Below, in pieces: positions 1 through 13,100 of a DNA stretch of 64,000 nucleotides. Both the position numbers and the translations under genes were made by a program. Location: positions 2,294,001 through 2,358,000 of the forward strand of contig CADCXA010000025.1 of assembly GCA_902806565.1 (NCBI GenBank), written 5' to 3'. Each line of letters begins with the position of its first letter. Positions within the stretch are counted from its first letter, which is position 1. The notes under the pieces were generated by a model. It saw only the letters and a program-made list of their open reading frames with translations, made no database searches and was not told where the DNA came from. Origin of the DNA: Hypoxylon rubiginosum (lineage: Eukaryota > Ascomycota > Sordariomycetes > Xylariales > Hypoxylaceae).

Positions 1-506
<506 letters not shown>

Positions 507-1277
507 ACTGTGGCAGCCTCACCAGGGCCTCTAGACTTGCCATGCGTCGTATGCTTATCCAACGATAGTGGCACATTTTTGGGTTCCACCCTACACTAAG
601 TGGAAGTGGAAATCGACAAAAAAACCATGGAAAACCTCGCTATGGACAGTGACCACGAGGTTTTGGCTCTTGAGTCTCCTCTTGAGCTATAGTTACACTG
701 GAATTCCCGTAACGTTTGCATCATACTTACGGAGGTTCATAAGGCGATCGATACGAAGCACTCTTCCTAATAAATCACGGCTATGAGTACTTAGGTACGC
801 TACTTTGATAGTCAGCAGCAATCTCCTCGAAAATATCCTTATGATATCGTCTAAATATGAACCTGCGAACGAATTGGATGTTGTGCTAGGCATCAACCTC
901 AACGGAATCCGCTGCTAGGCTGACATTAAGGTGCATACGGCATAATATCCCTGGGTCAAGATACCTTCATTGGTGATATGGTGCCCAAGGGTCTAGCATC
1001 GTTCGCTTTGCCTAGAGTTACTCCACAGAATTCACACTGGCAATGAACAAATAGACAGATGAATTTATTCGATTAAGATAATCTTTACATGAAATTCTTG
1101 TGAATCTTGCGAAGAGACATACTTCTGTGGGATCTAAAGGTGGTTGATTGATCGTATAATAGGAGGAGGCTCAAAGCCCAATATCGTGGGAATGTTGGTG
1201 CACGTTGACCGAAAGTCGGTTCCCCTATCATCTAACCTGTGATCCCCCGTTGCCTTTTTTTTTTCATTTCATTTCGC
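507..1277. other. Convergent intergenic spacer
   Basis: This lies between the stop codons of the CFIm25 gene (+) and the YjbQ gene (-), so it should hold both 3' UTRs and poly(A) sites. No ORF here has protein-like composition, and I see no RNA gene or long repeat. Confidence 0.6.
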
Positions 1278-1838
1278 TCACGCCTTCTCGCCCTGGATGG
1301 TGGCTACAACTCGCCTCGTATGCTTCACCTGCCGAAACTCGAGGTACCAAATACCCTGCCATGTTCCCGTCGCCTCGTAGAAGTTTAGCATATTTACCCG
1401 TCTAGAGACCGAGTTCGAGAGTTGGTGTGGCTTACTAGTTTTCCGTCCTTTATGGGAATCGTGACACTGGCCCCAATCAGCGCCGACTTGATGTGCGCCT
1501 TCTCCTAATTAGCTTTCTACGCTACCGGCCGTGGTGATAGAGGTTAGTCGGCTTACCGGCATGTCATCGCTCCCCTCCGCGCTGTGCCTATATAGATCCT
1601 CACCCTTGGGGCCGGCTTCGGGCGCTATCCGGTCGAGCGCGTCGCTCATGTCGGCCCGCACGTCGTCGTCCCAGTTCTCGTTCAGGCTCAGCGCGCAGCT
1701 GGTGTGCTGGACGAACAGGTTGAGCAGGCCGACCTTGTACTGCCTGATCTCGGGGACCGAGCTGACGACGTGGTCGGTGACGAGGTAGGAGCCGCGCGAT
1801 CGCGGCGGGAGCGTGAACTGCTTCTGGGCCCACGACAT
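1278..1838 (-). CDS. YjbQ/UPF0047 family protein
   Basis: Small single-domain protein of the YjbQ/UPF0047 family. Bacterial members are annotated as secondary thiamine-phosphate synthases; the cellular role in fungi is not settled. Three exons on the minus strand: 1838-1557, 1498-1436 and 1373-1278. Introns are 1556-1499 (GTAAGC donor) and 1435-1374, both in phase 0. The product is 146 aa, close to the usual ~140. Recognisable blocks are MSWAQKQFTLPPRSRGSYLV, the core FVQHTSCALSLNENWD with its conserved His and Asn, DLYRHSAEGSDDMP, AHIKSALIGASVTIPI, TGTWQGIWYLEFR and a C-terminal TIQGEKA. I chose the start at MSWAQ because family members begin there. An in-frame ATG at 2042 would add 68 residues with a hydrophobic stretch (see findings). 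The first exon is markedly GC-rich. Confidence 0.9.
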
Positions 1839-2426
1839 GGTCGCTGCTGGTGGGGTTGTAGTAATAGTGGTGGCTGCTGGCGCGCAAGGGTCGGAAGCTT
1901 GGCTCCGTGGGTAGAGAAAGGTAAATGGAAGAGTATATATGTAGTGGAATGCCCCCGGGAAGAAGGATATCAAGAGGACGAAGAGAAGGACAATGGTGAA
2001 GGAATTTTGTGAAAAAGATGTCGTAGATGTGGATGACGGCATAGCGATCCAGATGTTGTTACATTTGGTATTGATAACTTGCAGCTTGTGGTGGGGTCCT
2101 GCATTTAAGACACATTACTTAATACTAGGTATACCTTATGCAATTAAGTAATATGATCAGTTTGTCGGTATATAATCCGTATACCTTTTAGCTAGAAGTC
2201 ATTAATAAGAAAACATCAAGAGTCCATCGCATGGAGAAAATGGCTGAATAAAGACATGACTTGGAAGAATGACTCTATCTTCTAATGCCTTGATGAACCC
2301 TTTTTGGGCATTTCAAAGTCGGAATACTACATATGTACACAGCTGGTTCTGTTCCGTGAGCTTGAAAACTGAGATACCAGCTCACTACTAGCCCACAACC
2401 AACCTCCGCCGAATTGGAACTCGTGT
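1839..2426. other. Spacer and YjbQ leader
   Basis: Upstream of the YjbQ gene and downstream of NDUFS6, both on the minus strand. Positions 1839-2042 are an open minus-strand frame in phase with YjbQ. The rest (about 2043-2426) is AT-rich, with TACCTTTTAG/TTAATAAG-type sequence and no supportable gene. It probably carries the YjbQ promoter and the NDUFS6 3' UTR. Confidence 0.5.
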
Positions 2427-3114
2427 TCATGCGAGCGGGTAGGAGGTTGCTGGCAGTGATTCTAAATGTTCCCGGTGGTGCTCGTTTGCCTGATGAACGC
2501 TTGTTAGTTATTCCCTCATATCAACGGTGTATATCCGCCAATACTTCAGTAGAAGTTGACGATTGATTCTTGAACCAAGGTAAAACTCACGTATGGGTTT
2601 CCGCAGTAGTTGCACACAGCAATTTCCGGTTTGTCCGTGTTAATGAAGATTCTAGGGTGTCCTGCCGGGCCACCGCCGCCATCGCATGCCACCACTCGGT
2701 CGTGGGTCCATTCAACGGGTTTCTTATGGATGAGCTCGATAGCCGCTCTCGATTGAGGCTGGATAACCATTAGTTTAGTTATGAACCGTATGATCGTGCC
2801 TAGGGACCGCCTCATCTTACTTGAAGGTCGAAATCGGTCTGTTCGAATCTGGGGCCTGACATGGCCGCTGCCCTCGGCTTTTGACTCCTCGACCAGATCT
2901 CCTTCCGGTTCGGTGCCTGCTGCAAGCCCCTCTCTTCGTTTTCCACAACCCCTAGCGAGTCCTCTTCGCTCTTGGTTTCGGGGGTAGTTTCGCCCTTTAC
3001 CGCGATAGGGTTGGTAGCTTCAAGGCGACGGGCGGAGGCCGCAAAGGTACGTTGTGCGGCACATGCTCGCTGGGGGAGCTGCAGCGATTTTCGGATGGCC
3101 AATCGCGAAAGCAT
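2427..3114 (-). CDS. NDUFS6: NADH:ubiquinone oxidoreductase zinc subunit (NDUFS6-like)
   Basis: Accessory zinc-binding subunit of mitochondrial complex I, placed at the N/Q-module junction (family knowledge). Exons on the minus strand are 3114-2821, 2758-2591 and 2489-2427, with phase-0 introns of 62 and 101 nt; the second intron ends in CATCAG. The predicted length is 174 aa. The N-terminus, MLSRLAIRKSLQLPQRA, is rich in Arg, Ser and Ala and lacks acidic residues, as expected of a mitochondrial presequence. The family block NRKEIWSRSQKPR...MSGPRFEQTDF precedes the zinc site, whose ligands are all visible as C-x8-H-x14-C-x2-C in CDGGGGPAGHPRIFIN...CNYCG. The last exon, ANEHHREHLESLPATSYPLA, closes the protein. 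The start faces the MPP6-like gene head to head across about 390 bp. Confidence 0.9.
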
Positions 3115-3503
3115 CGTGGGGTGTTGTGGTCGTCAATTGAGGGAACTAGCCCAGTGAAATTGGTATTATGATCGTTAGAAGTTGAATGGGCATAAGATTG
3201 CAAGTTAGAACTGACAAGGAGCTCGGGCCACATGAAATCAGTGATTGGAAAATAAATGATTGGATAACTGAATGTACCCATATATTTACGACAAGGGTCT
3301 CCGTCAACCCGAGCTATGACCAACCCGAGCACCGAGCCAAACCGGGCGAGCTACTACCATATCGTACCTGATTGATATTATTTTTTTTAACACCTTCGGC
3401 CTTTTGGTCGCGCTCTCACAACCAAATTCCATCGGCGTACATAGTAGCAGCGAATTTCTCAGCACTCTCTATCTTCAAGAGAAGCATAACTGCAATCGAA
3501 AAT
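3115..3503. promoter_or_regulatory. Shared bidirectional promoter region
   Basis: A 389-bp interval between the start codons of two divergent genes (NDUFS6, minus; MPP6-like, plus), so it must contain both promoters and 5' leaders. I can name no specific factor site. The assignment rests on geometry alone. Confidence 0.5.
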
Positions 3504-4433
3504 ATGGCGACCCCAACACCTAGAAGCATGTCTTCAAGGCTGCTGACTATGAAATTCATGCAAAGAGCAGCCGCCTCGCCTGCCTCATCTCCTACGACTC
3601 CAGACACCGACGAGCAAGCTTCGAAGCGACGCAAAGTCACGCACAAGCCCGCATCGCGCGAAAACAAAGACCCAGTTGTGCAGATAAACCAGGCTGCAGT
3701 ACAAGCTGCCATCGCGGAAGAGGAAAGAAAGCGCCAGGAAGCTCTCGTACAACATGCTGCCGAACTTGGAGATGCGCGCTGGGTGCTTGATATACCAGAC
3801 AAGACTGCTGGCCCCGGCCGTGAAATCCAGACACCTATGAATGTGGTGCAAGTTGGCTTTGCCCAAATTGACTCCCAAATTGATTCCTTCGATGCTGCAG
3901 GTTTTGATGCCGAATCAACTGACACCTCACACACCAGAACCCCAATGGTTAGACGATATAACATGGGTAAAAAGAAGGCAAGTTTCTACTTTTGAGCACG
4001 TCTATTTTTTTGTTTCTTCATATGGCTTACCAAAGTATAGGCGTCACAGCAAAGCACAGCAAAAGATAGCGAGTCCGAGAGTGATAGCTCTGGCTCCGAG
4101 TCCGAATCCGAGCCTGATTCCGACACATCCTCGCAAGAATACAGACTAGGACGAGATTCGAATGATCAAAGGCCGGAGTCCCAATCGGATTCACCTCGGT
4201 CAGTCTTGCGACGCAGGAGAAGCGCCGAGCAGGAGAAAGCCAAGCAATTCGCCGAGAAACGGAGAAAGAAGGAGGTTAAGCTGAACAGCCCAAAGCCACC
4301 CGCCAACTCCGGTGGCTTGCTGTCGATATCCTCAGGAGGCGGCACCCCGACTCGGCCTGCTTGCTTTCGTTGTGGTAAGCCCGGTCACAAGAGCGCAGAA
4401 TGCAAGAATGCTCCCAAGCGGTCAGCGCGCTGA
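3504..4433 (+). CDS. MPP6: MPP6-like nuclear exosome cofactor with CCHC zinc knuckle
   Basis: The N-terminus reads MSSRLLTMKFMQRA, the hallmark LSxxLLxMKFMQR motif of M-phase phosphoprotein 6, which binds RNA and helps recruit Mtr4 to the nuclear RNA exosome (family knowledge). ARWVLDIPD matches the family's WxLDLP segment. The middle is acidic and Ser-rich (SESESDSSGSESE), followed by a basic stretch (RRRRSAEQEKAKQFAEKRRKKE). The C-terminus carries one zinc knuckle, CFRCGKPGHKSAEC (C-x2-C-x4-H-x4-C). The start is the ATG at 3504 (MATPTPRSM). One intron is required. The best phase-consistent choice is 3967-4059 (GTAAAA donor, ACAG acceptor), giving exons 3504-3966 and 4060-4433, but neighbouring GT/AG pairs are possible. 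Family identity is good; the exact splice junction is uncertain. Confidence 0.75.
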
Positions 4434-5101
4434 GCCATCTGTAAAGACTAGCCAGTCGCAAGCCACGCCCGACCTTATGATATGCGCTGCAACTTAATTC
4501 CTGGGCATAACTGCATCTATAGGACCAAACCAAGCACGTTCCTACGGAACATCGCCGATATCAATGCAGTTTCGTATGAATCAATTCGCAGCAATCTTTT
4601 CGTGTTGGCTCGAGTTAACTACCTAAATGTCACCCATCGGCTTACCTATGGCCCTAGTTAATTGGACGGCGTCGCTAAGAAATACATCTAGATGGTTACC
4701 AGGTACCTATGATCACAGCTTGAGTTCGGTTGACCTATGTCCCTTGCGTCCCTCATAACTAGCTATCGATCTCATTGTATGTGTTGGCTACTAGGGTGGA
4801 TTATTTGGACGGAACTAGAAATATTATGCGCACGTAGTCATCCAGCACTTTTCCCAATACGCATGCTTCCTGAGGTCGCTATCGTACGAAGTTGTATCTT
4901 TGCTGCACAGAAAATGAGCCAGCCCGGACCACCTTGGATACGGTGAAGTAGTGATGAAGTCGACCATCCAGTCATTTCTCCTCAACCTGCCGGCTTTTCC
5001 TCCGGTTTCCTTGGAGTTGAGCTAGCCAGTAAACGTCATGCTTGACACCCGAATCATGTTCTTATATATGGTACGAGTTGTTTCCTCGCTACTATAGCAA
5101 G

Positions 5102-5128
5102 CATGACAACCATGACAACCATGACAAC
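5102..5128. repeat. Tandem 9-mer CATGACAAC, three copies
   Basis: Three perfect consecutive copies of a 9-base unit in non-coding sequence. Confidence 0.9.
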
Positions 5129-7456
5129 CTTACACGACAACAAACCATAGTACTACTATGTTCATCCTTGTACAAATTTGCCGTAACACTAGCAGTAGAA
5201 CGTGCATTCCCGCGTTAATAGATCTGGAATCGTGTCATGCAATACCCCCACAGAACATTACTCTGGAGTCTGTGGCAAGGGGCCTCAGTATATGCTTGAG
5301 ATTCAGAGTTCATAAGCAGCGTGGAAACGTTCCTCCCGAATATGAAAATACGTGTCAACGGTTTGCGGCTCTTCGGTCTAGGTCATACCACGCACGCTCC
5401 CAAGACAATAAAGAACGGCTCGAGCGGCGACTTGAGTCACGAAATTGGACAAACACGGACAAAAGTATACAATGCAAAGTGACATCTTAACAAACTTGGA
5501 GATCGACACGCCCAGAGTGGCTTTGGGTACTATTGGATACCTTTCTGGACCATCAACCATCAACCATCCAAAGCGAGCACCGGACGAGTGGGTAAGTTAC
5601 CACAGGTAAGGCGAAACAAGCTCCAGATTCAAGCGGTCTGGTCTTGGGTGTACGAGCAATACGTTGCATAAAGCCGTTATTCTCGCCAATGCACAAGTTG
5701 CCGCATCCCATCTGCCCATCTGCCCACGTATGTAGGTATATACAGTAGGTATATACACACAAGTGACAGAAAACTAACAATGCATGCCGAGACGAAGCAA
5801 AAGCGGCATGGATCCAATGCAATGCGAAGCGTATGCCGATTTTTAAATCCTCCGATGGCCGCGCGGCTCGCGCGATGTTGGACCGTCCACAGAATCATGT
5901 CTAAATATGAAGAAGGAGACCAACTGGCTCCCTAATGGTAGTACTCGATGGTGAATGTTAGATATATGATGTGAGTATCAAGTTATGCCACTATTACACC
6001 TCCCACGCTACCCCCATCTAATACATTGTACATAGTACAAGCCTGCGGATGATCTTCCCTAGTCATCTCACACATGGGTGATGATACGAACCCTGTCAAG
6101 GCAAGAGATAGTTAGGTATATTATATATTACCCAGTATACCACATGCGTACGGCTCGGTTTGGGCTGAGGAGCCAAGGGTCCTGGAGCCAACCGGAAATA
6201 TTTGACTGCACCCGGCCCTGTTGATTTGCGGCCAATCCATGTAGAAACGTGGGAAAGATGGGTTTGTTTTAGTCTTTGGTGCACCCTGCCAGCCAGCCTA
6301 GGTTTTCCTATTTTCCTATTCCAACCTGCTCGATCCACACCTTTGCTTGATACATCGTAGGTTTCTAGTTCAAGGTAAGTAATACAACGGTGGTACGATA
6401 TTGCCAATATTTCCTGTTGCGCTTTTCCTTCGTAGAAGGAGACATAAGACGCGGGATACATCAAAAGGATTAGATACCAGGGCATGAGTTTGTATCTCAT
6501 CCAGGACAGAAGAATAGGACAACTTGCTCGGTTCTATTATTATTATTATTCCTCATCCGTAGCTGGCCATGATGCTACAAGGGAACGTGTAAGTTTGAAT
6601 GAGGGAGACGGTAGAGACGGTAACTAAAAACGGCGACTTATCGCAACTCCACAATTATCTCGACTTTTCAATATTTGGACTCCAGCTGCCGGTGTGTAGT
6701 GTGGATAAGCGCGGTGACATCTTGTCAGTATCCACAGCAAAACCAAGCTACTACCAGCCTATGACTTGGGTACATAGTCAACAGATTATGCCATATTAGA
6801 GAATAATATCACGCGACGCAAAATCAAGAAATGGAATATCATACCTTAAAGCTCAGAGTAAGTAGACTTGACTCGATAATGAGAGGTGTATTGAAAGAGA
6901 GATACTATAGCAAGTTTGAATGTACTGAGTACTGAATACTGAGTACTGTAGTACAATATAGACGAGAGTTGCATCCAGACTATCAAAGGTAGTCGATAGT
7001 TCATCACCTACCTAGGTAAAGATAAGATCTTCACTGACCATCTACCCGTCTCAGCTACATACATGTAGTACCTAGATTTGTTAGATATAACTGTCGAGTT
7101 GTCTTGAACACGATTTCGCCCACGTTGTCTAGTATCGCGAGTCAATAACACGACACGGACATTGCTCGATATGACATCTTGCACACACTCAAGTTACATA
7201 TCACACGTAGTAAAACCTACAAGATGTTAAAACTTGATCAACATGCGGGGAACCGTCGGATCAATCAGTGATTGGGATGCTATAATTAATAATCGGAGTG
7301 AAGCTCACATCAGATTTGGTTCATCGGCCCCAAGGGTACTCAAGACGGCAGGACGGGTAGTAGATTATCTGATCTCCTTCAACCCGTCATTCGTCCAAGT
7401 AGGGTATTGTAGTAGAATATGACGTCTGTCCGAACTTCGGGATCTTTTCATATGAG

Positions 7457-7494
7457 CCCTTTTTTCTTTTCCTTTTTCTTTTTCTTTTCTTTTC
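7457..7494. repeat. Polypyrimidine tract
   Basis: A 38-base uninterrupted C/T run dominated by T4-6 blocks separated by single or paired C. No gene is adjacent. Confidence 0.85.
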
Positions 7495-8030
7495 AAACAG
7501 TAGCGGGACCACTCGTTCCAACGGTGAAGGTAAAATCGAGATCCTGGTCGTTTCTCTACCTACATGTAGGTTAGTTATCGACTCTATAATACTGTACTAT
7601 AGTATGTCGTTGGATAGAGCGCTGCAAGTACTCTCTTTTAGGTATTATCGAATGGGTCGAGTTACATCGGATTTCTAGATTGGTTAGACGTCGCACTCCT
7701 TCCTTCTGATCCCCATCCCCATCCCCATCCGTGCCCGTTACCTAATAAGCTTGGTACCCAAATAAAAGCCGGCCGTGGATAGCTACATACGTCAATGTAT
7801 GTCCAGGTATGCCCGGTAAATTCCTACTTTCGTAGGTGCAGTCCCTTCGTACAACCCGACTTATTACGTGCTTACCTGCATTTTACTGCATTTATATCTG
7901 CATTACCCAGGCCCTACCCAGCATACCCAGAGCACATACACCAGTCACACCTGGCATACCCATACCCAGATGTAAGTGAATCCTGTCGCCTGTCGCCTAT
8001 CGCCTACAACTACCCACAACCTACATCCTA

Positions 8031-8180
8031 CATCCTACCTATGTACGTCCTACCTACATCCTACCTTATGTACATACATACCTCCATACCTCACATACTT
8101 CACATACCTCATACGCACATAGGCGCTTAGAGCCCACACACACATACATACACACGCACACATACACACACACACCCGTA
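8031..8180. repeat. CATA/CACA-rich low-complexity zone
   Basis: Degenerate microsatellite built from ACATACAT, CCTACAT and CACACACA units. A chance ORF (7795-8130) runs into it and has the biased Tyr/Pro/His/Ser composition expected of such repeats. Confidence 0.8.
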
Positions 8181-10162
8181 CGTCCAGAACGACTCCATTC
8201 TCCATTTCCCCCACATTCTCATCCCTACCTCCCTACATCCTTACCACCGTCACCAATCCCTTTCTTGCAGACGTCGCCGACATTCTATGTACGGACTGAA
8301 ACATGCTTCGCACAACAGGTTATGTACCTACATGAATCACAACCTGTCTTTTTTCCCTACTCACGTTTCCCTCGTCGTAGTCACAAGCGCCTTGCAAGCA
8401 CAGTAAGGCATGCATGAGTGCCATAAGTGCCTTACCTTACCCTAGTAAGACATAGGTGCCTTTTTCAAATCTATATATGTCTTTCCAATTCGGGGTTATC
8501 CTTCCGGCTACTACACCTCAAAATTTTCCCATCCGTCTCCGATGACATCGCGAGTATATCGAAACCGGACCTAACAATTTTCTGGACAGTGATAAAACTT
8601 TGCTGAACCCTTCTACGACAGCAAGCACTATCATCGTCTGCAAGGCGTACGCCACCGGCTTCGGATCCAGAACATCATCCGCCTTTCCCCCCAACCTCCC
8701 CCCAGGGCCCAGACATAGACGCCCATACCCCCAAGACATCCAGACCGCAACTCACCTAGGTACGTATGCGTTGGGTAGCTACCCATACGTACCCTATTAG
8801 TTTCCTGTAAGAGTCTATCCACGGGGTCGTCCATACCTACATACCTACATACATACATCCTTACCTATCCTTAACCGCCTCCCGCTACCGTCAAGACCGG
8901 GCCTTGTTACTGGCCCGCTTCTCGCACAACCTATTCCGTCGACTGCAGGAGCACGAGCAGCAGCAGCGCATTATACCTTATATCCTAACGTAATTATAGA
9001 ATCCAACCAAGAAATATTTCTATTGCGGTTGCGGCCCGACCGTAGGGCCCCTAGGTATCAATCGACTCGCCGATTCAGAGTGCCCGTCGATTGGTAAAAC
9101 CGGCATCCAGTAAGTTGACAAAGAATTGACTTAGGCACGTCAGTCATAACGTACATCAACATCCATGCCACACCCCCAAAGTTCCGTTGTCGATCCGTAC
9201 CATTATTGCCTATTTTCTTTGGGAATCTATTCATCCATGTTAATATTGACATTTTAGCGGACCGCACTACTGGAGTTTCGCCCACCGGATCTCAACCCGA
9301 GTCAGCTCTTCTTCCATTCTCTACGCATTTCTACTCAGCTCCCGCGCTTTCGGTCTAGGGTGGCCTTGACAGCGAGCCACGGTTGAGTGTTTCTTGTCTT
9401 TGCCCTTCTATCTAGGCCTTAGCTACATACGCAAGAGCCGGGCCGGGAAGTATAACAAGCATTAAGCATTAAGCTTAAGCTTCCGATATTACACCTGGAG
9501 GAGGCATATTGGCACTTGGAAAAAGAAGAAGACAATCACTCTTCACTCCCCAAACCAGCTGCGTCGCCGGGGTGATCTAGCGCTCTAAGTAGTTGTTGTC
9601 AAGACTCTTATCTAAAACGCCGCTTTGCAGTCAATCCTCTCTGCCAAGCGTAAGCCAACGTGCCGACTGGGTCGCAAGGTTGCAAAAAATTACCCCCTGC
9701 AGTTGCACAGACGGGCATATTTGGTTCTAGAGCCGGGAGAAGCAAATCTATTCCGTATCGGCAACCGTAGCGACCATTTGCTACGGCCGGGCCGAGTCGT
9801 GGCACTGCAAAACGTCGTACTACCAGCTGGCATCGAGAGCCAGTTGTTCTAGACGTTACCTCATAAGAATCCCCAGACGAAACGAGGCGAATCTTTCCAA
9901 CTCGCCGGTACTAACCTGGTCCTTGTCCTTCTTAGCGTCTCCACCCCAAGGCTATTCGCACAGACGCTATCTTGTCAGCCCTCCTGTCTTTCGACGTCCC
10001 CGGATAAAAGTCGTAAACTCATCCGCCACCAGTTCAAGACTTCTTCTACTTGGTCTTGTTGAGCTCGGTGCTGTCCGGAGTCCTGAATCCCCTGGCTCCA
10101 TTTCCATCGGCTCTCGTGTTACGAGTCTTTTGTCGTGCCCTGGCCACTCTCGCTCCTTCACA

Positions 10163-13100
10163 ATGGGTTCTACGACGCCGCTGCAAACGCTTACACCAGG
10201 TGTCGTCATGCGGGATCACTCCCAGCCGCCCGTCGAGCGGGTTGCCGACGACCTAGAGGTCCCTTCGTTAGACGATCGGAAATATCGTGTCGTACGACTA
10301 TCCAACCAGCTAGAGGCGCTCCTGGTCCATGATCCCGAAACGGATAAGGCCAGCGCTGCCCTTGATGTTAACGTTGGTAACTTTAGCGATGAGGACGACA
10401 TGCCAGGTATGGCTCACGCCGTAGAACATGTAGGTTTCCGTAGAAGAGTTCCCCCTGGTCACTAAGTCCTAGCTAACGAGAAACGCTCTAGCTTTTGTTC
10501 ATGGGTACGAAAAAGTATCCGGTTGAGAACGCATACAACGTATACCTTTCTTCGCATTCAGGGAATTCTAATGCTTATACCGGAGCTACCTCGACCAACT
10601 ACTTCTTCGACATTGCTGCCAAGCCGAGTAATGGCGAAGAACCTTCCGAGACAAATCTGTCCCCTTTGTATGGTGGTCTGGATAGATTTGCTCAGTTCTT
10701 CATCGAGCCTCTATTCCTGTCGTCGACGTTAGATCGCGAACTGCGTGCTGTCGATTCCGAAAACAAAAAGAATCTGCAAAGCGACCAGTGGCGCCTCCAC
10801 CAATTAGAGAAAGCCCTATCTAACCCGAAGCATCCCTACTGCCACTTTTCTACGGGCAACTTCGAAGTACTCAAGACGGAGCCCGAGGCTAAAGGTATCG
10901 ACGTGCGACAAAAATTCATCGACTTCCACGAGAAGCATTACTCTGCCAACCGGATGAAGCTCTGTGTTCTGGGTCGGGAACCACTTGACGTTCTTGAAAA
11001 ATGGGTGGCCGAGCTATTCTCAGGCGTGCCGAACAAGGATCTTCCCCAAAACCGCTGGGAGACCGTAGTGCCATGGACTAAAGATCACCTCTCCATGCAA
11101 TGTTTTGCAAAGCCGGTCATGGATTCTAGGGAGCTGAATCTCTACTTTCCGTTTCTCGACGAGGAATATCTCTACGAAACCCAACCGAGTCGATACATTA
11201 GTCACCTTATCGGCCACGAGGGCCCTGGTAGTATCATGGCATACCTGAAGTCCCAAGGGTGGGCCAATTCCCTCAGCGCGGGTGCGTATCAAATATGTCC
11301 GGGAACCCCCGGCATATTCGAATGCCAGATTCGGTTGACGAAAGAGGTAAATCCCTGCAGTCTAAAGAAACTCCAAAATACTAACATTGCGATATAGGGG
11401 CTTATACACTACAGAGAAGTCGTCAAAGTGTTCTTCCAATATGTATCACTTCTCCGGCAAACACCACCACAACAATGGATATTCGACGAACAGAAGGGTA
11501 TGGCCGACGTCGATTTCAAGTTCAAGCAGAAGACGCCAGCCAATCGTTTCACGAGTAGGATATGCGCCGTCATGCAGAGGCCACTACCACGAGAGTGGTT
11601 GCTGAGTGGTCAAAGCCGCCTACGGAAATTCGATCCAGTATCCATCGTTAAAGGAGTGGAACTTTTGCGACCCGATAATTTCAGAATGACCATAGTATCT
11701 CGAGATTTCCCGGGAGATTGGGATCAGAAAGAAAGATGGTACGGTACCGAGTATAAAGCTGAGAGGATCCCCGAGGACTTCCTAGCCGAGATATCTCAAG
11801 CTTTGAGTTACACTGCAGCGGAGCGTCTTCTCTCTCTACACCTTCCTCATAAGAACCAGTTCATTCCGACCAAACTTGAAGTGGAAAAGAAGGAGGTTGA
11901 GCGACCTGCCCTAGCGCCTCGAGTGATTCGAAATGACGACATAGCGCGAACATGGTACAAGAAAGACGATACCTTTTGGGTCCCGAAGGCAAACCTGATT
12001 GTGAGCATAAAAAATCCGATCATCTTCGCCTCGGCAGACAACTCGGTCAGGGCAAAGCTGTATACCGACCTAGTACGGGATGCGCTGGAGGAGTACTCGT
12101 ACGATGCCGAGGTTGCCGGGCTACAATACAACGTTAGCATCGATTCGAGAGGGCTATACGTTGAGGTGTCTGGCTACAATGACAAACTAGCCGTACTACT
12201 AGAGCAAGTTCTCATTACCATGCGAGACCTCGAGGTCAAAGAAGAGCGATTTGAAATCATCAAGGAACGGTTGACCCGGGGCTACAAGAACTGTGAATTA
12301 CAGGAGCCCTTTTCGCAAATTGGAGACTTCGTGTCATGGCTCACTTCTGAGCATGATTATATAGTCGAACAATTGGTGGCCGTGTTACCCGGGGTTACAG
12401 CTGATGCCATAAGACATTTTCACAAGCAGGTTATGTCACAGCTGCACATCGAAACCTACATACATGGAAATGTATACAAGGAAGATGCGTTAAAGTTGAC
12501 AGACATGATTGAAAGTATACTGAAGCCCCGAGTGTTGCCGAAGGAGGAGTGGCCCATTATTCGATCGCTGAATTTCCCCCCGGGATCAAATTACCTCTTC
12601 CAGAAGACCCTGAAGGATCCAGCAAATGTCAACCACTGCATCGAATATTTCCTGCACATAGGCGACAAGGGCGATCGTACGATCCGCGCGAAGACGCAAC
12701 TTCTCGAGCAGATTATCCACGAGCCGGCATTTGATCAGCTACGAACCAAAGAGCAGCTTGGTTATGTTGTCTTTAGCGGACTCCGAAGCACCGCAACGAC
12801 GTACGGATTTCGGTTTATAATACAGAGCGAGCGTACATCGGAATACCTAGAATCCAGGATCGATTCTTTCCTGGCCGCACAAACCGCCTCCCTGGAGAAC
12901 ATGAGCGATGCCGACTTCGAGAGTCACAAGAGGAGCGTAATCATCAAACGTCTCGAGAAATTGAAGAACTTGGACCAAGAGACAGGGCGACACTGGGCAC
13001 AGATCAACAACGAATACTACGACTTTGAATCAGGTACATTACAATCGCTACTCCTATCCCCGTGAGTTATTAGAACTAACCTCGTGTACAGCCCAACTAG

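Larger units (their letters stand above)
4434..10162. other. Gene-free spacer, about 5.7 kb
   Basis: No ORF shows a recognisable domain or coding-like composition. The stretch contains short tandem repeats (listed separately), AT-rich runs near 6540 (TAT)n, a pyrimidine tract and a CATA/CACA-rich zone around 8.0-8.2 kb. Short palindromes such as ACATGTAG and CCTAGGTA recur. The last few hundred bases should be the promoter and leader of the Ste23 gene. Confidence 0.55.

Noticed and set aside
3388..3410. CGGCCTTTTGG, as in the U2 snRNA 5' end
   Set aside because: The conserved U2 continuation (branch-site recognition region) is absent.
5101..5130. Short direct repeats as a possible CRISPR-like array
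   Set aside because: The 9-base units are directly adjacent without spacers, and the genome is eukaryotic.
7795..8130. 111-codon ORF rich in Tyr, Pro and His
   Set aside because: Product of CATA/CCTA low-complexity sequence.
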